Counted from the stretch's first letter, positions 9,191 through 18,182 are shown. The stretch: 61,436 nucleotides of DNA from an uncultured Dorea sp. (GCA_910578455.1 CAJTQA010000014.1:1-61436); one strand, 5' to 3'. The notes: generated by a model not told the origin, from the sequence alone. Made by a program: numbers and translations.

Positions 9191-10030
9191 ATGGGAAAAC
9201 TGGATGACAACTATATCAGATCCGGTGAGTTCGCAAAGATAAGCGGAGTGAATAAGCAGACATTGTTTTTCTATGACAAGATCCATCTGTTTTCCCCTGC
9301 ATTTGTGGACACGCAAGGGTACAGGTATTATACGTTTGCACAGCTTGACGTATTTTCAACGATCATGGCATTGAAGACGATCGGGATGTCTCTGGAAGAA
9401 ATCAGGAAATATATCGACACGAGGACGGCAAGGACAACGCAGGAATTGTTCAAGAGCTGCATCGGCAAGACGAGGGACAAGATAACCGAGCTGGAAATCC
9501 TGTCGCGGGAAATGGAGAAGAAGATAGAGCTGATTGAAAAGGCAGGGAGCATACGGTGCGGCGAGGTGTATATTGAGCATCAGGAAAAGCAGTATCTGCA
9601 ATGCAGCCCTTATATCGCCGGCGACGCGGCCGATATGGAAAGGTATGTGTGCATCGGGGGATTGAGCGAATACCGCCTGCGCCATCAGCTGCACTGCGGC
9701 CACGCCATGGGCGGCATGGTAGAGAAGGCGTTTCTGGAGCATCCAAAGGGAAACCAGACAAAATACTGCCGGTATTTTACTGTTATTGACAACCCTGAAA
9801 AAGATAAAGGAAATATGGAGAAGAGCGCGGGGAATTATCTGGTGCTTTACTATAAAGGGCCGTATGACAAGACGTTCCTGGCATATCCGCAGATTCTTGA
9901 GTATGCGGCAAGCCATAAGATGATCCTTGGCGATTATGCGTATGAAGAAAGCCTGATAGATGAAATCTCGGAGTGCCGCTCTGAGAATTATATTACACAG
10001 ATTACGGTACCATTTACGTTTTCGGGTTAG
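9191..10030 (+). CDS. MerR-family regulator with C-terminal effector domain (BmrR-like)
   Basis: This 279-aa protein, about the size of BmrR, has an N-terminal MerR winged helix (YIRSGEFAKISGVNKQTLFFYDK), a long linking helix (about 75-120) and a C-terminal GyrI-like small-molecule domain. MerR regulators untwist promoters with 19-20 bp spacers. The operon's own promoter at 3722-3752 has exactly that geometry, so it probably activates this glycan operon in response to the imported sugar or a product. It is the last gene of the unit and is followed by a strong terminator. The ligand is unknown. Confidence 0.85.
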   Translation: MGKLDDNYIRSGEFAKISGVNKQTLFFYDKIHLFSPAFVDTQGYRYYTFAQLDVFSTIMALKTIGMSLEEIRKYIDTRTARTTQELFKSCIGKTRDKITELEILSREMEKKIELIEKAGSIRCGEVYIEHQEKQYLQCSPYIAGDAADMERYVCIGGLSEYRLRHQLHCGHAMGGMVEKAFLEHPKGNQTKYCRYFTVIDNPEKDKGNMEKSAGNYLVLYYKGPYDKTFLAYPQILEYAASHKMILGDYAYEESLIDEISECRSENYITQITVPFTFSG

Positions 10031-10038
10031 AGCTTTTG

Positions 10039-10076
10039 AAACATCCTGTTTTGCGTGGAAGAAACAGGATGTTTTT
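10039..10076 (+). terminator. Rho-independent terminator after the glycan operon
   Basis: An inverted repeat (AACATCCTGTTT with AAACAGGATGTT) is followed by TTTTT. It lies ten bases after the MerR gene stop. Confidence 0.9.
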
Positions 10077-10104
10077 AATTGTTTTTAATTGTATTAATAA
10101 TCAA

Positions 10105-10133
10105 TTGCATCATGGTATTTCTGGGGGTATACT
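10105..10133 (+). promoter_or_regulatory. Promoter of the APC permease gene
   Basis: TTGCAT (10105-10110) and TATACT (10128-10133) have a 17-base spacer. They lie about 35 bases before the start codon. Confidence 0.7.
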
Positions 10134-10167
10134 GGATATTAGAATATAACAGGAGAGGGATGAGGAG

Positions 10168-12216
10168 ATGGAACAAAAGACAGAACAAAAAAAAGGAGTG
10201 TCTGCACTTGACTTTTTCTGCATTGGTTTTGGCGCAATTGTAGGTGTAGGCTGGGCGGTTTCAATTAACAGCTGGATGAACAGCAGCGGAGGGCCGCTGC
10301 CGGCGGCGTCAGGGTATATGGTGGCGATGGTCCTTATGGTGCCGATCGCGCTCTGCTACTGCGAGCTATGTACGATGTTGCCGGTGTCCGGCGGAGGCAT
10401 GGCCTACGCTTTCCGGGCGTTTGGGGACCGTATTGCCTTTCTCTCCGGCTGGGCGGCATTCGGAGCGTTTATCACGATCATTCCCTGGGAGGCCATTTAT
10501 GTTGTAGATATCTTAAGCATCGTTTTCCCGGTATTAAAGGCCGGGGCGCCGCTTTATTCCCTGGCCGGGGCGGATATCTATGTGGGCCATATCATACTTG
10601 GAACCGTGATTTCTGTCCTGCTTTACTTTATCAACAGAAAGGGTGTCGCATCGTCGGCATCCCTGCAGAAAATCCTTTGCATGGCTCTTGTGGGCGCGGG
10701 CATTCTGGCGATGATCTGTGCTGTGCTCAAGTTTGATGTCAGCAATCTTATGCCGTTTTATGAAAATACGGGGGTGGGCACGCACAGCTCTTTTCTGGGG
10801 GGCATGGCGTCAATCCTCGCGTCTGTACCGTTCTTTTTAGCCGGGTTCGAGACAATTCCTCAGGGAATCGAGAGCGCCGGCGGCGATACAAAGGGAGTGG
10901 GAAAGACAGTAGTCGTGACGGTGGTCTTATCCTGTCTGTTTTATGCGCTTTTGCTGTTTACTTTGGGCGGCGCCCTTCCATGGAAAAATTTTATAAAGTT
11001 TTCCAATCCTTCGGCTGCGCTTATGTTCAGGGAGCTTTATCCGGGCGGTCTTGGAAATGTTTTGTATGTGCTGATCTTACTGGGGGCGGTCTGCGGCCTT
11101 CTGACGACGTGGAATGGATTTATGATGGCATCTTCTCAGATCCTTATGGCAATGGCGCGGGTAAGTATCGTGCCTTTCAGCCTTTCAAAACAGCATCCTG
11201 TCTATAAGACGCCGGTAAATGCGCTGAAAGTCAGTCTGGTTGCGTCGCTGATCGGACCGTTTTTAGGGAGCGGGCTTATCGGCGCACTGACGAGTTTCTC
11301 GGCGGCCGGTTATGTTGCGAGCTGGATGATCACGGCATTCTGCCTGATTATCCTGCGGAAAAAGGAACCGGCGTTAAAACGGCCCTATAAGATTCCCGGC
11401 GGTCTGCCCATGGCATGGTTTGCGGCAGTCTGTATGACAGGGCTGTTCGTCCTTTTGTTTGTTCCGGGGCAGCCGGTCTTCATGGGCGGCGCGGCGGTTC
11501 TGATCTTTGCGGCATGGATGATTGCGGGAGGCGTTCTCTACCTGATGGATTACCGCGCCAGAAAGCAATACTCTTCCCTTACCAGAGCGACGTTTCTTTT
11601 TGCGAGCATGTCTGAGTCCAATGCGACCATCAACATGCCGGGGTTTGTAGACAGCTTTGAGGACGACTATAAAGTTATGTCTTTCGTGGTGCCGAAAGAT
11701 GCCGATTATGCGGGCAAGACGCTATTGGAGCTCTACTGGGGGCGCCGGCAGAATGTATTTATCATTAAGATTGAGAGGAAGACGGAGATTATCCTTGTGC
11801 CGGGAGGAAGTACCCATGTATTTGCCGGCGACCGTGTATTCGCGGTAGGCGTTGCGAAAGCGCTTGACCGGTTCCGGGATTACCAGGATGTGGGGGCGAA
11901 GTATTCGGTAGGCTCTCTTAAGGATTTCCTGGGCTACGGGGATACGGAAAAACAATCTCCGCTTAGCTGTATTGAATACCAGGTATTGCCTACGGATTCG
12001 TTCTGTGACAAGCTGATCCGGGAGTCCAGGATTCAGGACCGCTATCATTGCTTGATCGTAGGCCTTAAGACGCCTTACAGCAAGATACTGGAACTCCCTA
12101 CTGCGAGTACGATTATTGAGGCGGGGGATATTCTCTGGATGATGGGTTCGGAAGATGCCATACATGATTTTGAAGAGCTTTGCAAGCAGGAGGCCATGGA
12201 AAAAGAAGGGCAATAA
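10168..12216 (+). CDS. APC-superfamily amino acid permease with C-terminal RCK_C/TrkA-C domains
   Basis: This 682-aa protein has about twelve membrane helices in the first 470 residues, of the amino acid/polyamine permease type (FGAIVGVGWAVSINSWM near the start, PFFLAGFETIPQGIESAGG in the middle). The last 200 residues are soluble and contain two regions like RCK_C (TrkA-C) ligand-binding domains (about 490-575 and 605-670). Such domains gate transport by binding small ligands in other families. It is monocistronic. A ribosome binding site (GAGGAG) precedes ATG 10168. The amino acid transported is not evident. Confidence 0.85.
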   Translation: MEQKTEQKKGVSALDFFCIGFGAIVGVGWAVSINSWMNSSGGPLPAASGYMVAMVLMVPIALCYCELCTMLPVSGGGMAYAFRAFGDRIAFLSGWAAFGAFITIIPWEAIYVVDILSIVFPVLKAGAPLYSLAGADIYVGHIILGTVISVLLYFINRKGVASSASLQKILCMALVGAGILAMICAVLKFDVSNLMPFYENTGVGTHSSFLGGMASILASVPFFLAGFETIPQGIESAGGDTKGVGKTVVVTVVLSCLFYALLLFTLGGALPWKNFIKFSNPSAALMFRELYPGGLGNVLYVLILLGAVCGLLTTWNGFMMASSQILMAMARVSIVPFSLSKQHPVYKTPVNALKVSLVASLIGPFLGSGLIGALTSFSAAGYVASWMITAFCLIILRKKEPALKRPYKIPGGLPMAWFAAVCMTGLFVLLFVPGQPVFMGGAAVLIFAAWMIAGGVLYLMDYRARKQYSSLTRATFLFASMSESNATINMPGFVDSFEDDYKVMSFVVPKDADYAGKTLLELYWGRRQNVFIIKIERKTEIILVPGGSTHVFAGDRVFAVGVAKALDRFRDYQDVGAKYSVGSLKDFLGYGDTEKQSPLSCIEYQVLPTDSFCDKLIRESRIQDRYHCLIVGLKTPYSKILELPTASTIIEAGDILWMMGSEDAIHDFEELCKQEAMEKEGQ

Positions 12217-12241
12217 AGCGACAGTATAAAACGTGAGTTGC

Positions 12242-12270
12242 TTGTCTTTTGCCGCCCATGATGCTATACT
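12242..12270 (+). promoter_or_regulatory. Promoter of the first ROK regulator
   Basis: TTGTCT (12242-12247), a 17-base spacer and TATACT (12265-12270) lie 35 bases before ATG 12306. Confidence 0.7.
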
Positions 12271-12305
12271 GGACAAAAGATCTTAATTGAGCGCAGGGAT
12301 ACAGG

Positions 12306-13430
12306 ATGAAGAGACAGTCAACGAATATAGAAGTCAAGAAGAATAACCGGAATATTATCTTTCGCTACATCTGCCAGCACGGTGTCGTGTCCAACCCGGA
12401 CATATCTTACGCCGTAAAGATGAGCCTGCCTACGGTGACGCAGAACACGAAAGAGCTTATCGAGCGCGGGCTTATTGAGGAGACGGGCGAGCTGGAGTCT
12501 ACAGGCGGGCGGCGGGCGAAAGCGCTGTCTGTGGCAGCGAATGCGAGACTGGCGGCCGGCCTTGATATCACAAAGAACCATATCGGGCTGCTGCTGACTA
12601 ATATTACGGGAGAGATTTTAAAGTATAACCGTATTTTCCTGCCCTTTGCGGATGAAGACGACTATTATGTCACGGTGAATGGAAAACTGGAAGAGTTCCT
12701 TGACGAGGCATGTGCGGACAGGGAAAAACTTCTTGGAATCGGGATTTCTTTTCCGGGGATCGTTGACCTTGACAGAGAGATGGTCGTCCATTCCCATATT
12801 CTTGGGGTGGATTCGGTGCCGTTTGCATCAATCAGCCGTTTTTTCGCGTACCCTTGCTATTTTCTTAATGATGCCAATGCGGGGGCATATGCGGAGGGGA
12901 TTCGCTCGGAGAGCATGGAGCGGTTTTTCTATATCTCCCTGAGCAATACCGTTGGCGGAGCGATATTTAACGACAATGGACTGGTGCAGGGGAAGGGATT
13001 CCGCTGCGGGGAAGTGGGGCATATGACCGTCATACCCGACGGAGAGCCTTGCTACTGCGGCAAACTTGGATGCCTGGATGCTTACTGCGCGGCGTCCTAT
13101 CTGTCAGATGCCGCCAGTGGAAAGCTTGAGCAGTTTTTTGTCAGGCTCCGGCAGGGAGACGAGGAATTTGGGAAACTCTGGGAAGGGTATACGGATTACC
13201 TTGCAATCGCGATCAATAATATCCACATGATCCTGGACTGCGATATTGTCCTGGGCGGATATGTAGGCAGCTATGTGGAGGAGCACATGCAGGAAATCTG
13301 GGAAAAGGTATCGGCAAGGAGCATCTTTACGGAGGGCAGAACCTTCGTAAAGAGCTGCAATTATAAGACCGGTGCGGCGGCTTTGGGGGCAGCCCTGAGA
13401 GTAATCGAGCTTTTTATCGAAGAGATATAG
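12306..13430 (+). CDS. ROK-family transcriptional repressor (XylR/NagC type)
   Basis: This 374-aa protein has an N-terminal winged helix (SNPDISYAVKMSLPTVTQNTKELIERGLI) followed by a ROK sugar-kinase fold. The zinc-binding CYCGKLGCLD motif and the preceding GHM signature are present. The presence of the HTH makes it a regulator rather than a kinase. It is transcribed toward the sorbitol-type dehydrogenase 235 bases downstream and is separated from it by a terminator. It is a divergent paralogue of the ROK protein at 20782. Its ligand is probably a sugar used by the adjoining genes. Confidence 0.88.
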   Translation: MKRQSTNIEVKKNNRNIIFRYICQHGVVSNPDISYAVKMSLPTVTQNTKELIERGLIEETGELESTGGRRAKALSVAANARLAAGLDITKNHIGLLLTNITGEILKYNRIFLPFADEDDYYVTVNGKLEEFLDEACADREKLLGIGISFPGIVDLDREMVVHSHILGVDSVPFASISRFFAYPCYFLNDANAGAYAEGIRSESMERFFYISLSNTVGGAIFNDNGLVQGKGFRCGEVGHMTVIPDGEPCYCGKLGCLDAYCAASYLSDAASGKLEQFFVRLRQGDEEFGKLWEGYTDYLAIAINNIHMILDCDIVLGGYVGSYVEEHMQEIWEKVSARSIFTEGRTFVKSCNYKTGAAALGAALRVIELFIEEI

Positions 13431-13465
13431 GCAGTATTAAAATACCATATTAGGATTTGGCGGAA

Positions 13466-13490
13466 GGGCTCCGGGGAAGGAGTCCTTTTT
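13466..13490 (+). terminator. Terminator after the first ROK gene
   Basis: A short GC-rich hairpin (GGGCTCC with GGAGTCC, one G-T pair) is followed by TTTTT. Confidence 0.75.
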
Positions 13491-13583
13491 GATGCGGAAA
13501 AAGGCGATATTGTATATTTTACTAAAAAATGAGCGGCGGAATTGGAGACAATGACGAAATGGATTTATAATCAGCAGTTCTTG

Positions 13584-13648
13584 TTGACAAAATTATATCA
13601 AGGTACTAAGATGAATACATAATAAAATATATTAATAAAGTATATTAA
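13584..13648 (+). promoter_or_regulatory. Promoter and AT-rich direct repeats before the sorbitol-type dehydrogenase
   Basis: TTGACA (13584-13589) and TAAGAT (13607-13612) are 17 bases apart. Downstream, TATATTAA occurs twice, 13 bases apart (13628-13635 and 13641-13648), in the position of a repressor site just before the ribosome binding site. The first ROK protein is a candidate ligand of these repeats. Confidence 0.6.
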
Positions 13649-13665
13649 AAAGGAGGAAATAAATT

Positions 13666-14718
13666 ATGGATGGAATGATGAAAACAGCAGTAATGCTTGG
13701 AATCGGCAAGATGGGATTTGAGGAGAGGGAGATTCCGAAAGTTCAGGACAATGAAGTGCTTGTTAAGCTTGAATATGTGGGAATCTGCGGAAGCGACCTT
13801 CACTATTATGAGACGGGCGCCATCGGAGATTATGTGGTGGAGCCTCCTTTTGTCCTTGGCCATGAGCCGGGCGGAACGGTAGTTGAGGTAGGAAAAGACG
13901 TTAAGCACTTAAAGGTCGGAGACAGGGTGGCATTAGAGCCGGGAAAGACATGCGGACACTGCGAATTCTGCAAGACAGGACGTTATAATCTCTGTCCGGA
14001 TGTCGTGTTCTTTGCAACGCCTCCGGTGGACGGGGTGTTCCAGGAGTATGTAGCTCATGAGGCGGACCTGTGCTTTAAGCTGCCGGAAAATGTAAGCACA
14101 TTGGAGGGCGCTCTCATAGAGCCTCTGGCGGTAGGATTCCACGCTGCTATGCAGGGGGGCGCAAGAGCCGGACAGACAGCGGTTGTCATGGGCGCGGGAT
14201 GTATCGGGCTGGTGACGATGATGGCGTTAAAGGCTATGGGCGTATCAAAGGTATATGTAGTTGATATCATGGAGAAACGTCTGGAAAAAGCGATGGAGTT
14301 AGGCGCTGACGGAGTGATCAACGGGAAAGAAAAGGATGCGGTAGAGGAAGTGCTGCGCCTTACGGACGGAAAAGGATGCGACCTTGCGGTGGAGACGGCA
14401 GGAACAGAGTTTACGACAGTGCAGACCATCCATATGACGAAAAAGGGTTCCAACATCGTACTGGTAGGATACAGCAAGAGCGGTGAGATGACTCTTCCGA
14501 TGAGCCTGGTGCTTGATAAGGAGCTGACCTTTAAGACGGTATTCCGTTACCGTCATATCTACCCGATGGCCATAGAGGCAGTGGCGGCAGGAAAGGTGAA
14601 CTTAAAAGGGATCGCGACCAATATATTCTCGCTGGACGAGGTGCAGAAGGCGATGGATTACAGCGTGAGCAACAAGGCGGATATCGTAAAGGCGGTCATC
14701 CGTATCACGGAAGAGTAA
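13666..14718 (+). CDS. Zinc-dependent polyol dehydrogenase (sorbitol/xylitol dehydrogenase type)
   Basis: This 350-aa medium-chain dehydrogenase should oxidise a polyol such as sorbitol or xylitol to the 2-ketose with NAD. It has the catalytic zinc elements (GICGSDLHYYETG, GHEPGG), the structural zinc cysteines (CGHCEFCKTGRYNLC) and the Rossmann GAGCIG near residue 179. The VFRYRHIYP segment near 290 is typical of sorbitol dehydrogenases. AAGGAGG lies nine bases before ATG 13666. It has its own promoter and shares a bidirectional terminator with the allulose epimerase gene. Confidence 0.85.
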   Translation: MDGMMKTAVMLGIGKMGFEEREIPKVQDNEVLVKLEYVGICGSDLHYYETGAIGDYVVEPPFVLGHEPGGTVVEVGKDVKHLKVGDRVALEPGKTCGHCEFCKTGRYNLCPDVVFFATPPVDGVFQEYVAHEADLCFKLPENVSTLEGALIEPLAVGFHAAMQGGARAGQTAVVMGAGCIGLVTMMALKAMGVSKVYVVDIMEKRLEKAMELGADGVINGKEKDAVEEVLRLTDGKGCDLAVETAGTEFTTVQTIHMTKKGSNIVLVGYSKSGEMTLPMSLVLDKELTFKTVFRYRHIYPMAIEAVAAGKVNLKGIATNIFSLDEVQKAMDYSVSNKADIVKAVIRITEE

Positions 14719-14765
14719 GACTTGCGTTTTATAGAGTAAAAGAGCTGGCTGAAGGAAAGAGAGAA

Positions 14766-14812
14766 GAAAAGACCGGAGTATGTATGAAATGCATCTCCGG
14801 TCTTTCTTTACA
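14766..14812. terminator. Bidirectional terminator between dehydrogenase and epimerase genes
   Basis: A perfect 11-bp stem (AAAGACCGGAG with CTCCGGTCTTT) has T-rich flanks on both strands. It lies between two convergent genes. Confidence 0.85.
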
Positions 14813-14824
14813 GACGAGGGGCGG

Positions 14825-15694
14825 TTACTTCCACTCCAGCATATAGCGCTGGAAAGTAACAGCATCCTGCGCGTCTTTATCAAGCTGGGATTCCGTTGCG
14901 CCGCGGCTTAAGTCGTGCCAGATGTGGATGTCTCTTCCTACCTGTCCGCCCATGGCCACGAAAGGCTCCATGACAACGGCTCCGTCATATTGGATATCGC
15001 GGAGGGCCTCGCCGATCTCGCGCCATGGAGTGCGCCCTTTGCCCGGAACCATGCGGTTGCATTCTCCTGTGTGGAGATGGCCCAGAAGGCTGCCGGCAGT
15101 GCGGATGGCATCGGCAATGCTCGTCTCCTCGATATTCATATGAAATGTATCTAACATTACCTTCACGTTGTCCTGGCCGACTTCTGTTACGAATGAGACG
15201 CCCTCTTCTGCGGTGTTCAGGATATGGTTTTCAAACCGGTTCAGCACTTCCATTCCTAAGTCAATGCCATACTGCTTTGCGATGGGGGCAAGGGTCTGCA
15301 TGCCCTCTACGCTCCGTTTCCAGTCTTCAGCTTTGTCAACACCGTCGAAGCTGACTGGCCAATAGGAATAGAGGGCGCCGCCGATCAGATGGATGTCAAG
15401 CTGTGCCATCACGTCAAAGAGCTGTTTGTACCACTCTGTGGCATTTTTTACAACAGCCGGGTCGGAAGCTCCCATGTTGTGTTCAGATGTGGGGCCGTAG
15501 CCTGCTGTAAGCTGAATTCCGTTTTTCGCGGCACAGGATTTTAACGACTGGATCTGTGCGGGGGTGTAATCCGGAAGCGGCGCCGCGCCTACTTCAAGGA
15601 TATCGAAACCTAGACGCGCAGCTTTTTCTACATAATATTCGTAGTCTGCCGCCCATTCTTTTTCCCAGTATGCATAGTAGATGCCATGTTTCAT
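14825..15694 (-). CDS. D-allulose (psicose)/ketose 3-epimerase
   Basis: This 289-aa TIM-barrel protein closely matches my memory of clostridial D-psicose 3-epimerases, which interconvert D-allulose and D-fructose. The metal ligands are in place: Glu149 (GMEVLNRFE), Asp182 (MLDTFHMN), His208 (HLHTGECNR) and Glu243 (VMEPF). The open frame extends upstream, but ATG 15694 has AAGGAGGT seven bases before it and begins with the family N-terminus MKHGIYYAYW. It is the only minus-strand gene of the sugar region and has its own promoter and operator-like palindrome. Tagatose or other ketose 3-epimerase activity is also possible. Confidence 0.9.
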   Translation of the reverse strand: MKHGIYYAYWEKEWAADYEYYVEKAARLGFDILEVGAAPLPDYTPAQIQSLKSCAAKNGIQLTAGYGPTSEHNMGASDPAVVKNATEWYKQLFDVMAQLDIHLIGGALYSYWPVSFDGVDKAEDWKRSVEGMQTLAPIAKQYGIDLGMEVLNRFENHILNTAEEGVSFVTEVGQDNVKVMLDTFHMNIEETSIADAIRTAGSLLGHLHTGECNRMVPGKGRTPWREIGEALRDIQYDGAVVMEPFVAMGGQVGRDIHIWHDLSRGATESQLDKDAQDAVTFQRYMLEWK

Positions 15695-15708
15695 AGTCGA
15701 ACCTCCTT

Positions 15709-15763
15709 TATAAAAGCGTTTTATATATGTATTTATTATAACATTGCGGTCTGCGGTTGACAA
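15709..15763 (-). promoter_or_regulatory. Epimerase promoter with operator-like palindrome
   Basis: On the minus strand TTGTCA (15763-15758) and TATAAT (15740-15735) have a 17-base spacer. Downstream lies the perfect inverted repeat TATAAAA-GCG-TTTTATA (15709-15725), next to the ribosome binding site. Its centre also resembles a CcpA cre site (about 12 of 14 positions). It could therefore be a ROK operator, a catabolite-repression site, or both. Confidence 0.75.
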
Positions 15764-16066
15764 GCATTTTACATTGATTTTAACAGGATTATATGCCGGA
15801 CTGCGCGATGGACAGGAGCTGATGAAAGCATTTGCGCGCAGCGGCGGCATTGCCAAGCTAAGTTTGGTTGACGCTTTCAGGAAATATTCTTCCGCCAGAG
15901 GGTGCCGCGAGTATGCGGCGCTGCCCGGGATGGGGAAAATAAAAAAAGATATTGAAAAATCGTACATGATATGTTACAATGCAAATAAGTTAAATACTTA
16001 ATTAAACACTATAATAAAGAATAAAATAAAGAAATAAAGTTCGGAAATGATAAAAAAATAACATTA
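15764..16066. other. Intergenic stretch without a convincing gene
   Basis: This covers most of the 540-base gap between the divergent epimerase and SDR genes. Short open frames cross it on both strands, but none has a ribosome binding site or protein-like composition. The right part is very AT-rich and leads into the SDR control region. I see no RNA gene. Confidence 0.6.
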
Positions 16067-16174
16067 TGCAAAATAGCTAAAAACGATATCAATAATTTGT
16101 CAGAAATTACGGCTTGCACAAAATAGTTTTCAGGGTTATAATCTCAATAACATTTATAAAACACATTTATAAAA
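16067..16174 (+). promoter_or_regulatory. Promoter and operator region of the SDR/transporter operon
   Basis: TTGCAC (16114-16119) and TATAAT (16137-16142) are 17 bases apart. Just downstream is a tandem ACATTTATAAAA repeat with a 13-base period (16150-16161, 16163-16174), well placed for a repressor. Upstream, TGCAAAATAGCTAAAAACG (16067-16085) recurs with one mismatch before the FGGY kinase gene (21935-21953), so it may bind a shared regulator. Confidence 0.75.
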
Positions 16175-16234
16175 GTCTTATATCAAATGTTTCACAAAAT
16201 TAATTCAGAATCAGAAAAGGGAGGAATTAAAAAG

Positions 16235-17011
16235 ATGGGAATTATTGAAAAGATGAGACTGGACGGAAAAGCTATTTATGTTACAGGAGCAGCAAGCGGC
16301 ATCGGCAAATGCGCGGCGATGGCATTCGCGGAGGCGGGAGCAGACGTTGCGGTTGTAGATATCAATATTGAAGGGGCGCAGGCAGTTGCAAAAGAGATTG
16401 CAGAGGCTACAGGCTCTAAAACAATCGCAATCCAGTGCGACGTTACAGACCAGGAGCAGGTTGAGGCTATGGTTGCGAAAGTAGTTGATACATACGGAAA
16501 GCTTGACGCATGCTACAACAACGCAGGAATCGCGCTGAACGTACCGGCGGAAGAGATGTCATATGAGCAGTGGCTCAAAGTAATCAACATTAACCTGAAC
16601 GGCGTGTTCTTATGTGCGACAGCAGCAGGGCGCGTAATGTTAAAGCAGGGATACGGCTCGATCATTAACACCGCGTCTATGTCAGGCCATATCGTAAATG
16701 TACCGCAGCCGCAGTGTGCATACAACGCATCCAAGGCCGGCGTTATCATGCTGACAAAATCCCTTGCGGTTGAGTGGGCAAAGACCGGCGTCCGCGTGAA
16801 CAGCATAAGCCCGGGATATATCGGGACAGATCTTATCATGAATGCACCGCATCTGAAACCGCTGATTGAGCAGTGGAATGCAATGGCTCCGATGGGAAGG
16901 CTCGGAAAGCCGGAAGAGCTGCAGTCAGTTCTTGTATACCTGGCAGGCGATACAAGCTCATTTACAACGGGTTCCGATATTGTCGTTGACGGAGCGTTTA
17001 CCTGTTTCTAA
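16235..17011 (+). CDS. Short-chain dehydrogenase/reductase, polyol or sugar oxidoreductase
   Basis: This 258-aa classical SDR has the NAD-binding TGAASGIGK near residue 15, the NNAG motif, and the catalytic Ser-Tyr-Lys (SMSG, then YNASK). I start at ATG 16235 after GGGAGG; the longer frame lacks a site. It leads the operon with the lipoprotein at 17076 and shares operator-like repeats with the epimerase gene. A role oxidising a polyol to a ketohexose, or reducing a ketose, fits the context. Mannitol, sorbitol or galactitol 2-dehydrogenases are in the same family. The substrate is inferred, not seen. Confidence 0.82.
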   Translation: MGIIEKMRLDGKAIYVTGAASGIGKCAAMAFAEAGADVAVVDINIEGAQAVAKEIAEATGSKTIAIQCDVTDQEQVEAMVAKVVDTYGKLDACYNNAGIALNVPAEEMSYEQWLKVININLNGVFLCATAAGRVMLKQGYGSIINTASMSGHIVNVPQPQCAYNASKAGVIMLTKSLAVEWAKTGVRVNSISPGYIGTDLIMNAPHLKPLIEQWNAMAPMGRLGKPEELQSVLVYLAGDTSSFTTGSDIVVDGAFTCF

Positions 17012-17075
17012 AGCTTGTTATAGCGAAAAGCTATACATATAAATAACACTTATAAAATAAAGGAGGAAAAGTAGT

Positions 17076-18098
17076 ATGAAGAAAAAAGTGTTAAGCACAA
17101 TTCTTAGCATCGCTATGGTAGCAGCAATGCTCATGGGATGTACAACAGAGAGCCCGGCGTCAAGCGATTCCGGCGATGAAGGCGGAGAAGGAAAGTCCGG
17201 CGGCAAGAAGATCGGCATCACGATCCAGAACTATGAGAATGCATATTGGGCAGGCGTTATGAGCAAGCTCGACAAGATTCTGAAAGACGAAGGATATGAG
17301 GCGACGATCGTTGGATGCGAGGAGAACTCCGGCAAGCAGATCGAGCAGATCGAGAACTTCATCACATCAGGATGTGATCTGATCATGGTTCATCCTAACG
17401 ATGCAGACGCAGTAGAGGAAGTATGCGGACGTGCTATGAAGGAAGGCATCAAAGTTATGTGCTGGGATAACCCGATGGAAAACACAACAGCGAACTGGGT
17501 TCTTGACAACACAGAGCTTGGAAAAGAGATCGGCAAGACAGCGGCTGCTTTCATCAATGAGAAATACACAGCAGACAACAAGGCTGAGGTCTGCGTAATC
17601 GGTAAGCCGGATACACAGGTTCTGTTAGAGAGACAGAACGGTATCGAGGCAGGCCTTAAAGAGAACTGCAAAGACAACTATGAGATCGTGGCAACAATCG
17701 ACGGTGTTGTTAACAACGAAGTTCAGTCCAAGGCTGAGACAGTTCTTCAGGCTCACCCGGACTGTAAAGTATGGGTAGGCGTTGGCGCAGGCGCGATGAT
17801 CGGCTCCAACACAGCTCTTCTTGCAAAATACGGCGGAGAAGGAAAGATTCCGGAGGATTGCGGAGTTATCACAACAGACGTTACATCCGAGCAGTTAGAC
17901 GCTCTTCAGTCAGGAAAAACAGCAGTTAGGGCTATCGTAGGTTTCGAGGGATCTAACACTGACACAGCTCAGGCATGTTTTGAGATGTTCAAGAGAATCC
18001 TTGACGGCGAGAAGTTCGAGGGAGATGCTAAGAACGTATACAGACCGTTATCTGAGATCAACATGGACAATATTGAAGAGATTCAGTCCGGAATGTAA
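17076..18098 (+). CDS. Sugar ABC transporter substrate-binding lipoprotein (RbsB type)
   Basis: This 340-aa binding protein of the ribose/galactose family (Peripla_BP_4) has a lipoprotein signal with lipobox LMGC (cysteine at residue 22). It begins nine bases after AAGGAGG. The mature part starts with the usual KIGITIQNYENAYW strand. It belongs with the ATPase and permease that follow. A stem-loop at 18134-18156 separates it from the ATPase gene and probably keeps binding protein more abundant than the membrane parts. A TTATAAAA element lies before it (about 17049). Confidence 0.92.
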   Translation: MKKKVLSTILSIAMVAAMLMGCTTESPASSDSGDEGGEGKSGGKKIGITIQNYENAYWAGVMSKLDKILKDEGYEATIVGCEENSGKQIEQIENFITSGCDLIMVHPNDADAVEEVCGRAMKEGIKVMCWDNPMENTTANWVLDNTELGKEIGKTAAAFINEKYTADNKAEVCVIGKPDTQVLLERQNGIEAGLKENCKDNYEIVATIDGVVNNEVQSKAETVLQAHPDCKVWVGVGAGAMIGSNTALLAKYGGEGKIPEDCGVITTDVTSEQLDALQSGKTAVRAIVGFEGSNTDTAQACFEMFKRILDGEKFEGDAKNVYRPLSEINMDNIEEIQSGM

Positions 18099-18133
18099 AG
18101 CTTGTCTGTGGCACAGCTAATAAATGATGAGAC

Positions 18134-18156
18134 GGAGGCGGCTGAAAGCTGCCTCC
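18134..18156 (+). promoter_or_regulatory. Intercistronic stem-loop
   Basis: GGAGGCGGCT pairs with AGCTGCCTCC (one G-U pair) around a three-base loop. There is no T run, so it is more likely an mRNA-stabilising hairpin protecting the upstream message than a full terminator. Confidence 0.65.
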
Positions 18157-18182
18157 AAATAATATAATCACGGGGGAAGACT

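Noticed and set aside
15695..15967. N-terminal extension of the epimerase frame
   Set aside because: The family N-terminus and a perfect ribosome binding site fix the start at 15694. The extension crosses the promoter.
15744..16001. Plus-strand 85-codon open frame in the epimerase-SDR gap
   Set aside because: It has no ribosome binding site, overlaps the epimerase promoter, and the composition does not look like a protein.
16082..16098. CcpA cre site upstream of the SDR promoter
   Set aside because: The match is about 12 of 14, but the sister motif at 21935 does not keep the cre pattern, so a distinct shared element is more likely.
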